Shown here: piece by piece, positions 18,198 to 25,485 of the stretch | Numbering within the stretch: the stretch's first letter is position 1 | Layout of the letters: the number at the start of each line of letters is the position of its first letter | From: an uncultured Oscillospiraceae bacterium | Lineage (GTDB): Bacteria; Bacillota; Clostridia; Oscillospirales; Acutalibacteraceae | Assembly (NCBI GenBank): GCA_902490145.1 | Contig: CABUCT010000003.1 | Span: 1-27,834 of the forward strand | Length of the DNA stretch: 27,834 bases | Reading direction: 5' to 3' | Notes under the pieces: model-generated | What the model saw: only the letters and a program-made list of their open reading frames with translations | Told to the model about the DNA's origin: nothing | Databases searched by the model: none | Translations under genes and position numbers: made by a program

Positions 18198-18226
18198 TTG
18201 ACAAAAAACAAAACATATGATATAGT
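18198..18226 (+). promoter_or_regulatory. Sigma-A promoter of the glutamate synthase operon
   Basis: Perfect TTGACA (18198-18203), 17-bp spacer and TATAGT (18221-18226). The start site is expected near 18232-18233, at the first bases of the antiterminator hairpin. It is back to back with the glnN promoter, the two -35 elements being 33 bp apart. Confidence 0.9.
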
Positions 18227-18231
18227 GTGTG

Positions 18232-18253
18232 AAATGAACAAAGGCGTTCATTT
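18232..18253 (+). promoter_or_regulatory. Antiterminator hairpin with AAAGGC hexaloop, GOGAT leader
   Basis: AAATGAAC (18232-18239), hexaloop AAAGGC (18240-18245) and GTTCATTT (18246-18253) form a perfect 8-bp hairpin at the very start of the transcript. The loop is identical to that of the glnN leader and fits the ANTAR-target A1/G4 rule. The loop and 3' arm are also the 5' arm of the following terminator, whose 3' arm repeats AAATGAAC. The two AAATGAAC copies thus compete for GTTCATTT. Confidence 0.7.
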
Positions 18254-18295
18254 GTACAGATTATTTTTCTGTGCAAATGAACGCCTTTTATTTTT
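18240..18295 (+). terminator. Leader terminator (attenuator) of the glutamate synthase operon
   Basis: A 20-bp stem with one G-U pair (arms 18240-18259 and 18269-18288), a 9-base loop and the tail TTTTATTTTT. It lies between the promoter and the first gene, 28 bp before the ATG, so it must be overcome for any expression of the operon. Confidence 0.95.
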
Positions 18296-18315
18296 CTTCG
18301 AAAGGAAGATACAAA

Positions 18316-19410
18316 ATGATTTTAAAAGAAGGACAGATAAGAATCCCGTCGGGATGTGCTGTTGCCGCTGTAATTTCAAAAGAAGGCAATAAAATGACCG
18401 GTGAAAAAATTATCGAAAGTATGCGACCCATGCATGACCGTTCCAACGGACTTGGCGGAGGTTTTGCAGGATACGGTATATACCCTCAATATAAGGATTT
18501 ATATGCACTACACGTTTTTTATGATAATACCGATGCACGTGTTGAATGCGAAAAATATCTTGATAAGGTTTTTGAAGTAGTCAACCTCTCCCGAATTCCC
18601 GTTCGAAAATCTCCAAAGATTATTGATGAACCTCTTATATGGAGATATTTCGTAACTCCTCATCATAACAGACTTAAAGACAGCCAGCTGGATGAAAAGG
18701 AATATGTGGCAAGAACAGTTATTAAAATCAATTCCGAATTCAAAGGTTCTTATGTCTTTTCAAGCGGAAAGAACATGGGCGTTTTTAAGGCGGTAGGATA
18801 TCCTGAAGACGTGGGTGAATTTTATCGCCTTGACGAATATGAAGGATATATGTGGACAGCCCACGGCCGGTATCCCACAAACACTCCCGGATGGTGGGGA
18901 GGGGCTCATCCGTTTGCTTTGCTTGACTATTCTGTTGTTCATAACGGTGAAATTTCTTCCTATGACGCCAATAGAAGATTTATCGAGATGTTCGGATACA
19001 AATGCACACTCCAAACCGACACCGAAGTTATTACATACATCGCCGACTTTTTACTTCGCAAACAAAAACTCTCGCTTGAGGAAGCGGCATCGGTTATTGC
19101 CGCTCCATTTTGGAGTACAATCGAAAAACTTCCGCCTGAAAAAAAAGAAGAACTTACATATTTAAGAAATATATATTCAAGCATGCTGATAACCGGCCCG
19201 TTCTCGATCATTTTGGGGTTTGACGGAGGTCTTATGGCATTAAACGATCGGCTCAAACTGCGTTCAATGGTGGTGGGCGAGAAATATGACAAGGTGTTTA
19301 TAGCATCCGAAGAATGTGCAATAAGAGCAATGGAACCAAATGTTTCAAAAATATATGCTCCCACCGGAGGAACACCTGTTATTGTTAAAGTAAAGGATGG
19401 TAAATTCTAA
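18316..19410 (+). CDS. Glutamate synthase amidotransferase subunit (GltB1-type)
   Basis: A class II glutamine amidotransferase that releases ammonia from glutamine for glutamate synthase; it corresponds to the N-terminal domain of large GltB, here a separate 364-residue protein. The motif region RYPTNTPGWWGGAHPF at about 194-209, followed by VVHNGEISSYDANRRF, is the class II substrate and oxyanion site. The likely nucleophile is Cys14 in PSGCAVAAV, so a 13-residue propeptide would have to be removed, as in GltB. The frame extends to an ATG at 18271 inside the terminator; I chose 18316 because AAAGGAAG lies 7 bases upstream. It overlaps the next gene by 1 bp (TAATG). Confidence 0.92.
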   Translation: MILKEGQIRIPSGCAVAAVISKEGNKMTGEKIIESMRPMHDRSNGLGGGFAGYGIYPQYKDLYALHVFYDNTDARVECEKYLDKVFEVVNLSRIPVRKSPKIIDEPLIWRYFVTPHHNRLKDSQLDEKEYVARTVIKINSEFKGSYVFSSGKNMGVFKAVGYPEDVGEFYRLDEYEGYMWTAHGRYPTNTPGWWGGAHPFALLDYSVVHNGEISSYDANRRFIEMFGYKCTLQTDTEVITYIADFLLRKQKLSLEEAASVIAAPFWSTIEKLPPEKKEELTYLRNIYSSMLITGPFSIILGFDGGLMALNDRLKLRSMVVGEKYDKVFIASEECAIRAMEPNVSKIYAPTGGTPVIVKVKDGKF

Positions 19411-20915
19411 TGTCTGTAAATTATATCTCACCTGAGTTTGAGGTGATCAGAAACGACAGCAGATGCACACGCTGTCATATCTGCGAATATCAATGCTCAA
19501 ACGGAGTCCATGTTTATAATAAAGAAAACAACGTCATTTTGAGTGATGAATCAAAATGTGTTAATTGTCAAAGATGCGTGGCATTTTGTCCCACCAGAGC
19601 AATTAAAATCGTGAAAAGTGACTGTCAGTTCCGTGAAAACTCTAACTGGAACGATGCATATATTAAAGAAATTTACAAGCAGTCAGACAGCGGAGGGGTT
19701 CTCCTTTCCTCCATGGGAAACCCCAATCCTCTGCCTGTTTATTGGGATAAAATACTTATTAATGCATCTCAGGTCACTAATCCTCCCATTGATCCTCTTC
19801 GTGAGCCGATGGAAACTAGGGTTTATTTAGGCAAAAAGCCTTCTGAAATAAAAAGAGATAAAAATGGTAAAATTATTTGCAAAACCACTCCTCAGCTTGA
19901 ACTTGCAATGCCTATAATGTTTTCGGCAATGTCATACGGTTCTATAAGCTATAACGCTCATGAAAGCCTCGCACGTGCTGCAAAAGAACTTGGAATTTTT
20001 TATAACACAGGCGAAGGCGGTCTTCACGAGGATTTTTACTGTTACGGAGAAAGCACCATCGTTCAGGTTGCTTCCGGACGATTCGGTGTTCATCATGACT
20101 ACCTTGAAGCCGGTGCCGCCATTGAAATCAAAATGGGTCAGGGTGCAAAACCAGGTATCGGAGGACATCTTCCAAGCAGTAAAATTATCGGCGATGTTTC
20201 AAAAACTCGAATGATTCCGGAACAATCTGATGCCATTTCTCCCGCCCCTCATCATGATATTTATTCCATTGAGGACTTGCGTCAGTTAGTATTTTCATTA
20301 AAAGAGGCCACTGAATATAAAAAGCCCATTATTGTTAAGGTGGCCGCAGTCCATAACATCGCCGCAATTGCAAGCGGAATTGCACGAAGCGGTGCCGATA
20401 TTATCGCTATTGACGGTTTCAGAGGCGGTACGGGAGCTGCTCCCACCCGCATAAGAGATAATGTCGGAATTCCAATTGAGCTTGCTCTTGCAAGTGTTGA
20501 TAAACGTCTGCGTGATGAAGGGATACGGAACAACGTATCGCTTGTGGTTGGCGGAAGCATCAGAAACTCCGCCGACGTTATAAAAGCAGTTGCCTTAGGA
20601 GCTGATGCATGCTATATAGCAACAGCTGCTTTGATATCTCTAGGATGTCACCTTTGTCGCAGCTGTCAAACCGGTAAATGCAACTGGGGCATTGCAACTC
20701 AGCGTCCCGAGCTTGTAAAAAGACTGAATCCGGATGTGGGATATAAGAGACTTACAAATCTTATCACTGCTTGGAATCACGAAATCAAAGAGCTTATGGG
20801 CGGCATGGGCATTAACTCTATTGAAGCCTTGAAAGGAAATCGACTTATGCTTCGCGGCATAGGATTAAACGAAAAAGAGCTTGAAATACTCGGTATTTCT
20901 CATGCAGGTGAATAA
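19410..20915 (+). CDS. Glutamate synthase core subunit with ferredoxin domain
   Basis: A 501-residue FMN/iron-sulphur synthase subunit (GltB2-type) that combines ammonia and 2-oxoglutarate reductively to glutamate. The N-terminus has two [4Fe-4S] motifs: Cys19/22/25/29 and Cys50/53/56/60. The central TIM barrel shows PIIVKVAAVHN, the GFRGGTGAAPT flavin/substrate loop (336-346) and GGSIRNSADV. Cys413, Cys419 and Cys424 have the C-x5-C-x4-C spacing of the GltB [3Fe-4S] cluster. This is the arrangement of archaeal-type split glutamate synthases. Electrons should enter through the ferredoxin domain; no GltD-like NAD(P)H subunit is present nearby. It follows the amidotransferase gene with a 1-bp overlap. 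Confidence 0.96.
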   Translation: MSVNYISPEFEVIRNDSRCTRCHICEYQCSNGVHVYNKENNVILSDESKCVNCQRCVAFCPTRAIKIVKSDCQFRENSNWNDAYIKEIYKQSDSGGVLLSSMGNPNPLPVYWDKILINASQVTNPPIDPLREPMETRVYLGKKPSEIKRDKNGKIICKTTPQLELAMPIMFSAMSYGSISYNAHESLARAAKELGIFYNTGEGGLHEDFYCYGESTIVQVASGRFGVHHDYLEAGAAIEIKMGQGAKPGIGGHLPSSKIIGDVSKTRMIPEQSDAISPAPHHDIYSIEDLRQLVFSLKEATEYKKPIIVKVAAVHNIAAIASGIARSGADIIAIDGFRGGTGAAPTRIRDNVGIPIELALASVDKRLRDEGIRNNVSLVVGGSIRNSADVIKAVALGADACYIATAALISLGCHLCRSCQTGKCNWGIATQRPELVKRLNPDVGYKRLTNLITAWNHEIKELMGGMGINSIEALKGNRLMLRGIGLNEKELEILGISHAGE

Positions 20916-20932
20916 GGAATTCCTAATAAAAC

Positions 20933-20958
20933 GGAAGAATTCAGCCATATCTTCTTCC
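20933..20958 (+). other. Intercistronic hairpin before the GXGXG subunit gene
   Basis: A 7-bp stem (GGAAGAA 20933-20939 with TTCTTCC 20952-20958) lies in the 88-bp gap between the second and third synthase genes. There is no T tract, so it is not a terminator. It may be an mRNA processing or stability element. No promoter was recognised in this gap. Confidence 0.35.
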
Positions 20959-21003
20959 AATATCCTTAAATTACTGTGATAAAAAGCTCGGAGGTGTGTT
21001 ATA

Positions 21004-21726
21004 ATGATTATCAATGCAACAAATAAAGACTTTAAAGAATTAAATGAAGAGATCAGAAATGCCGACTATGACTGTGAAATAAATGAATGCAGCGGTCAAA
21101 GATATATTGGATGCGGTCTCAGTAAACACAAGTTAAAAGTTCGAGGTATTTCCGGAAATGCTTTGGGAACATATCTTAACGGTGCCGAAATTGAAACCTT
21201 TGGCAATGCTCAAGACGCCGTTGGTGACACTATGAATGAAGGCAGAATCATTGTTCACGGAAATATCGGGGATGCCGCCGGATATGCCATGCGCGGAGGA
21301 GAAATCTATGTTGAAAAATCCGCCGGTTACCGTGCAGGTATACATATGAAAGCGTATAAAGAGAAACTTCCTGTAATGATTATAGGTGGTCAGGCAGGTA
21401 GTTTTCTCGGAGAATATCAGGCCGGCGGAATTATAATTGTTCTTGGACTTAATACTGAAAACGGTTCAAAGATCGTCGGTAACTTCCCCTGCACCGGTAT
21501 GCACGGAGGAAAAATGTTTTTGCGATCAAGCTGTGATCAAGTGACATTTCCGAACGGCGTTCATGCCCGTCCGGCAACACAGGAAGATCTTGAAGAAATA
21601 AAAAAATACATTGAAAATTATGCTGAGTTTTTCGGTGTTGACAAAGATGTTATAATGGAATCGGAATTTACTATAGTAACTCCTGACAGTAAAAATCCAT
21701 ACAAACAAATGTATGTTGCAAATTAA
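21004..21726 (+). CDS. Glutamate synthase GXGXG-domain subunit (GltB3-type)
   Basis: A 240-residue right-handed beta-helix protein equivalent to the C-terminal structural domain of large GltB. Successive Gly turns of the GXGXG type appear from about residue 50 to 150 (NALGTYLNGAEIETFGNAQDAVG and the strands that follow, then GGQAGSFLGEYQAGG). In the intact enzyme this domain holds the amidotransferase and synthase domains together; here it should do so as a separate subunit. GGAGGTG lies 9 bases before the ATG. It is downstream of the core subunit and followed by glnA 18 bp later. Confidence 0.95.
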   Translation: MIINATNKDFKELNEEIRNADYDCEINECSGQRYIGCGLSKHKLKVRGISGNALGTYLNGAEIETFGNAQDAVGDTMNEGRIIVHGNIGDAAGYAMRGGEIYVEKSAGYRAGIHMKAYKEKLPVMIIGGQAGSFLGEYQAGGIIIVLGLNTENGSKIVGNFPCTGMHGGKMFLRSSCDQVTFPNGVHARPATQEDLEEIKKYIENYAEFFGVDKDVIMESEFTIVTPDSKNPYKQMYVAN

Positions 21727-21744
21727 AATTAAGGGGGTATTTTG

Positions 21745-22953
21745 ATGAGCTATTCAGTTGAAGAGGTCATTCAGTATATAAAAGAGGAAGATGTTAAATT
21801 TATCCGCCTTGCTTTTTGCGATGTTTACGGCAATCAGAAGAATATTTCGATCATGCCAAAAGAGTTAGAGCATGCCTTTGAATACGGAATCGCTATTGAT
21901 GGTTCGGCAATTTCCGGCTTCGGAGGTGAGGTACGTTCTGACCTTTTCCTATTTCCCGATCCCGCAACTATATCAGTTCTTCCATGGCGACCCGAACACG
22001 GGAAAGTAGTAAGAATGTTCTGCAATATCAAATACCCCAACGGAAAAACATTTGAAGCCGATACCCGTTCAGTACTTAAAAAAGCCGTATCAGAAGCCCA
22101 AGCGGCCGGACTTTCATTTGCTTTTGGTTCAGAGATAGAATTTTATCTTTTTAAAACTGATGAAGAAGGAGAACCCACAGACACTCCATACGATAAGGCC
22201 GGATATATGGACATTGCTCCCGAAGACAAAGGAGAAAATGTACGCCGCGAAATATGTCTTACTCTTGAAAGAATGGGAATAAGACCGGAAACCTCTCACC
22301 ATGAAGAAGGACCGGGTCAAAATGAGATTGATTTTCGTTATTCCGACCCTATTACCGCTGCGGATAATGCCGTAACATTCTGCTCGGTAGTTCGTACCAT
22401 TGCTGCAAGAAACGGACTTTATGCCGATCTTTCTCCAAAGCCGATAGCAAACAAGCCCGGAAACGGTTTTCATATAAACTTTTCAATAAAATCTTCAGAC
22501 GGCGAAGATAATCTTAATAAATCCATTGCAGGCATACTTAAACATATTAACGATATTACCGTCTTCTTAAATCCGACTGAAAAGTCATATGATCGTTTGG
22601 GAAACAATAAAGCTCCGAAGTACATTTCGTGGTCTTCACAAAACCGTTCACAACTTATAAGAATACCTGCATCACCCGAAAACAATAAAAGAGCTGAGCT
22701 TCGTTCTCCTGACCCATCGGCAAATCCTTATCTTGCATTTGCTCTTCTTATATATGCTTGTATGGACGGTATTAAAAATAATCTTCCAATTCCTGATGCA
22801 GCAGATATAAATTTATTTGCACAAACAAAGGATTTTCTTAAAAATTATATTTCGCTTCCTAACAGTTTATCAGAAGCAAAAAAATGTGCAGTTCAAAGTA
22901 ATTTGATAAAATCGAAAATTTCCGAAAAAATTATTGAAGCTTATTGCAATTGA
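21745..22953 (+). CDS. glnA: Glutamine synthetase type I, short form
   Basis: It makes glutamine from glutamate and ammonia. The active-site residues are all present: Glu130/Glu132 in SEIEFYLF, Glu187 and Glu194 in HHEEGPGQNEID, His243 in GNGFHINFS, Arg301 in QNRSQLIRIP and Glu318 in RAELRSPDPSANPYLAFA. At 402 residues it is about 40 shorter than Bacillus GlnA. The missing part is mainly the C-terminal tail with the usual Glu-Trp and Val-x-x-Trp-Glu motifs; in Bacillus that tail takes part in signalling to GlnR. The start is the ATG at 21745 (a TTG directly before it also reads open), with AAGGGGG upstream. It sits between the glutamate synthase genes and the ANTAR gene. Confidence 0.95.
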   Translation: MSYSVEEVIQYIKEEDVKFIRLAFCDVYGNQKNISIMPKELEHAFEYGIAIDGSAISGFGGEVRSDLFLFPDPATISVLPWRPEHGKVVRMFCNIKYPNGKTFEADTRSVLKKAVSEAQAAGLSFAFGSEIEFYLFKTDEEGEPTDTPYDKAGYMDIAPEDKGENVRREICLTLERMGIRPETSHHEEGPGQNEIDFRYSDPITAADNAVTFCSVVRTIAARNGLYADLSPKPIANKPGNGFHINFSIKSSDGEDNLNKSIAGILKHINDITVFLNPTEKSYDRLGNNKAPKYISWSSQNRSQLIRIPASPENNKRAELRSPDPSANPYLAFALLIYACMDGIKNNLPIPDAADINLFAQTKDFLKNYISLPNSLSEAKKCAVQSNLIKSKISEKIIEAYCN

Positions 22954-22986
22954 TTTGAGAAAGTAACTGCCGAGAGGGGGATCAAT

Positions 22987-23571
22987 TTGCCGCTTAAAGA
23001 ATGTGTATACAGCGTTCTTATGGTTTCTTCATCTGAAAAATTTAACAGCACTTTGACCTCTTTACTTCCGAAAGGACAGTTTAGCCCCGTTTCATTGGTA
23101 TCAAGTGCCAGAGCAGCAAAGTTATCTTTGCTTGACAGATCCTATGACATTATAATTATAAACTCACCTCTGTCTGATGACTTTGGTATAAATCTTGCTA
23201 TCGACATAGGTGAAAAGACAAATTCGGGAGTACTTTTATTTGTAAAAAATGAATTTTATGATGAAGTATACTATAAAACTGAGCCTTACGGAATTTTATC
23301 AATTTCAAAACCTACTTCATCTCAGGTTATTTTGCAATCACTTCACCTCTTATGTTCAACACGAGAAAGATTGAAGCGGCTAGAGGTTAAGACGGCTTCT
23401 ATTGAAGAAAAAATGGCTGAAATAAGAATCGTAAACCGTGCAAAATGGCTTCTTATTGAATATTTAAAGATGAATGAGGCCGAGGCCCACAGATACATCG
23501 AAAAACAAGCAATGGATTTAAGAACATCAAGAAAACTGGTTGCCGAAAATATAATTAAAACATATGGATAA
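22987..23571 (+). CDS. nitR: ANTAR-domain antiterminator with pseudo-receiver (NitR-like)
   Basis: A 194-residue RNA-binding regulator. Residues 6-120 resemble a response-regulator receiver, but the phosphoacceptor position is Asn59 (in IIIINSPL), while Lys108 of the SKP motif is kept. This should make it a pseudo-receiver not controlled by phosphorylation. A coiled-coil (about 124-145) leads to an ANTAR domain (about 137-193) with the typical RAKWLLIEYL, EAHRYIEKQAMD and LVAENIIKTY helices. ANTAR proteins bind hairpins with A1/G4 hexaloops and prevent termination. A gene of this kind downstream of glnA was described in solvent-forming clostridia as nitR, and I use that symbol by analogy. The start is TTG, supported by AGAGGGGG 6 bases upstream. 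It is the last gene of the operon. Confidence 0.9.
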   Translation: MPLKECVYSVLMVSSSEKFNSTLTSLLPKGQFSPVSLVSSARAAKLSLLDRSYDIIIINSPLSDDFGINLAIDIGEKTNSGVLLFVKNEFYDEVYYKTEPYGILSISKPTSSQVILQSLHLLCSTRERLKRLEVKTASIEEKMAEIRIVNRAKWLLIEYLKMNEAEAHRYIEKQAMDLRTSRKLVAENIIKTYG

Positions 23572-23612
23572 AAAATAAGAGCTCTGATGTTAAACATCAG
23601 AGCTCTTATTTT
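23572..23612. terminator. Bidirectional terminator between nitR and the ABC permease gene
   Basis: A perfect 18-bp inverted repeat (arms 23572-23589 and 23595-23612, 5-base loop) with A-rich and T-rich ends on both strands (AAAATAAGAGC ... GCTCTTATTTT). It directly follows the nitR stop codon and lies 13 bp from the end of the convergent gene, so it serves both. Confidence 0.97.
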
Positions 23613-23625
23613 AATTACTAGAATT

Positions 23626-24531
23626 TTAACTTTGTTTTACTTTTTTATTCATGAGCACATTAAGCAAAATGTATATACAAACAAGGAGTATTACAGAACT
23701 TATCATTATTATATACATTTCGGACACACTTACCTTCTTGTCAAAGAAGTACAAATTACAATCTATCGAATCCTTTATATTCTCAACTATCTCATCAGGA
23801 AATCCCTGATCACGCATTTCAGAAAATACCCCTCTAAGTGCGTGGTTGCGTATCATTGAAGTTCCGTATGTTCCCGGCAAAAAAGAAAGAACTTTTTGAA
23901 GACCGGTTCCAAAAGAAGATATCGGCATATAAGCCCCTGAAATAAATCCATATCCCGAACTTACTATGGTTCCCACAGCTGAGATCTGTCCCTGGGTTGA
24001 CAAAAAAAGATTTACTATTGACGAAAGGGCCGTACCAAACATTACAAGAATAAAAACATCAAAAAACAAAAGAAGAACATCCGAAAATGAGATATACCAG
24101 CCAACCGTTGCAATATATATAAAGCTTGCAGCAGTAGCAATCACACAAATAATCAGGGTATTGATTAGCGTGGAAATGTAGTATCCCAATGCCATAGTTG
24201 AAGGCTTTACAGGAGTAATCATCATGTCCTTCCTGGCCCCGCTTACCTTATCATGTACCATCAGCATGTTTGAACAAAATGCAACGGTCACACAGCAAAC
24301 TGCTAAAAGCGAAGAAAAGAGCTGACCTCCCACACAGCCGTTTATCAGCTTTTCCGAAACATTAAAAGAAGCCGGCAAAACACTTGAAAAAGATTCATGA
24401 TATACTTTTCCGAGAAATGTCACAAACAACACCAAAAGGATTAACGGAGTTATTAAAGACGTAAAAATCATACCCTTATCTTTGAAGAATAGCTTATTAT
24501 TACGCCTTATAAGCATATTGAGCGTTTTCAT
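23626..24531 (-). CDS. ABC-2 type exporter permease (DrrB-like)
   Basis: A 301-residue integral membrane protein with six predicted membrane segments, the first at about 21-43 and the last near 275-297. A large extracytoplasmic loop lies between segments 1 and 2, as in ABC-2 permeases. The ABC ATPase gene upstream overlaps it by 4 bp (ATGA), so they form one exporter. A short amphipathic N-terminus (MKTLNMLIRRNNKLFFKDK) precedes the first segment, as is usual in the family. The substrate cannot be inferred; relatives export antibiotics, lipids or polysaccharide precursors. Confidence 0.9.
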   Translation of the reverse strand: MKTLNMLIRRNNKLFFKDKGMIFTSLITPLILLVLFVTFLGKVYHESFSSVLPASFNVSEKLINGCVGGQLFSSLLAVCCVTVAFCSNMLMVHDKVSGARKDMMITPVKPSTMALGYYISTLINTLIICVIATAASFIYIATVGWYISFSDVLLLFFDVFILVMFGTALSSIVNLFLSTQGQISAVGTIVSSGYGFISGAYMPISSFGTGLQKVLSFLPGTYGTSMIRNHALRGVFSEMRDQGFPDEIVENIKDSIDCNLYFFDKKVSVSEMYIIMISSVILLVCIYILLNVLMNKKVKQS

Positions 24532-25442
24532 ACTTTTGAGCCTCCTGTCAGAATTTTTCCGGTTACTGCCAAAAATACATCGTCCATCTTCCCTTTTATG
24601 ATCTCATAGTCATTGAAAATTTCGGGATGTTCAACAATAAGACTAGTAGCTTTTTCTGTATTCGGCACTGCAATCCTGAATGCATCGTGTATTTTTTCAT
24701 ATGGACAGTTAAGCCTTTTTACCGAATCCTCGTTTTGATTATATAACGTGATATAATCATCTGTATATTTATTTTTCAGCTCAAGTGCAGTTCCCTCGGC
24801 GGCAATTTTTCCGCCATCTATTATTACAATATAATCGGCATCCGCCGCTTCTTCCATATAATGAGTTGTTAAAAACACGGTCATATTGGTGCTTTTTTGA
24901 AGCCCGAAAACCACATCCCACAGTGTCTTTCTGGTTTGTGGATCAAGTCCCGTAGTCGGCTCATCAAGAATAAGTATTTTTGGCTGATGAATAAGAGCTC
25001 TTGCAATATCGATTCTTCTTCTCTGACCACCTGACAGCTTTCCAACCGTTCTTTTAAGCAGATCTTTGAAATCCAGAAGATCAGTAAGTTCATTCAGTCT
25101 CTTTTCAAACATATCGTCCGTGATTCCATAAAGTGCCGCACGGCTTTTTAAGTTATCATATACAGAAAGGGCTTTATCCAAAACAGAGTTTTGAAATACA
25201 ACTCCAATTTTGGATTTTATCTTATCAATATTTTTATCAATATCAAACCCGTCTACAAAAACGCTTCCCGAATCCTTTGAAAGCTGACCGCACATTATTG
25301 AAATAGTAGTGCTTTTGCCTGCTCCGTTAACTCCCAAAAAGGCAAACAGTTCCCCTTCCTTTACTTTTATATTAAGTCCCTGAACTGCTTTTACCTCTCC
25401 AAAAGATTTGCAAAGATTATCAACTCTTATTACATCATTCAT
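24528..25442 (-). CDS. ABC-2 exporter ATP-binding protein (DrrA-like)
   Basis: A 304-residue ATPase with Walker A GVNGAGKST at 37-45, Q-loop in VVFQNS, signature LSGGQ at 136-140, Walker B ILILDE at 156-161 and switch His194 in TTHYMEEAADAD. The DrrA-like C-terminal extension of about 80 residues is present. It energises the permease encoded immediately downstream (4-bp overlap). GGAAGG precedes the ATG by 9 bases. A strong promoter, overlapped by a perfect palindrome, lies directly upstream, so the pair is probably inducible. Confidence 0.94.
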   Translation of the reverse strand: MNDVIRVDNLCKSFGEVKAVQGLNIKVKEGELFAFLGVNGAGKSTTISIMCGQLSKDSGSVFVDGFDIDKNIDKIKSKIGVVFQNSVLDKALSVYDNLKSRAALYGITDDMFEKRLNELTDLLDFKDLLKRTVGKLSGGQRRRIDIARALIHQPKILILDEPTTGLDPQTRKTLWDVVFGLQKSTNMTVFLTTHYMEEAADADYIVIIDGGKIAAEGTALELKNKYTDDYITLYNQNEDSVKRLNCPYEKIHDAFRIAVPNTEKATSLIVEHPEIFNDYEIIKGKMDDVFLAVTGKILTGGSKV

Positions 25443-25462
25443 AATAATCGCCTTCCATTGAA

Positions 25463-25485
25463 TGTGATATCAAAATCATATCACA
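25463..25485. promoter_or_regulatory. Palindromic operator TGTGATAT-N7-ATATCACA
   Basis: A perfect inverted repeat with 8-base arms (25463-25470 and 25478-25485) and a 7-base centre overlaps the -10 element of the DrrAB-like promoter. The size and place fit the operator of a dimeric winged-helix repressor (GntR, TetR or MarR class). No regulator gene adjoins it in the window. Confidence 0.65.

Noticed and set aside
18084..18288. T-box, glutamine riboswitch or other metabolite riboswitch in the divergent leaders
   Set aside because: The leaders are under 90 bases, with no T-box sequence or conserved aptamer core, only the small hexaloop hairpin and the terminator.
18271..18315. ATG at 18271 as start of the glutamate synthase amidotransferase
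   Set aside because: It lies in the 3' arm of the leader terminator with no ribosome-binding site. The ATG at 18316 has one and places Cys14 near the N-terminus.
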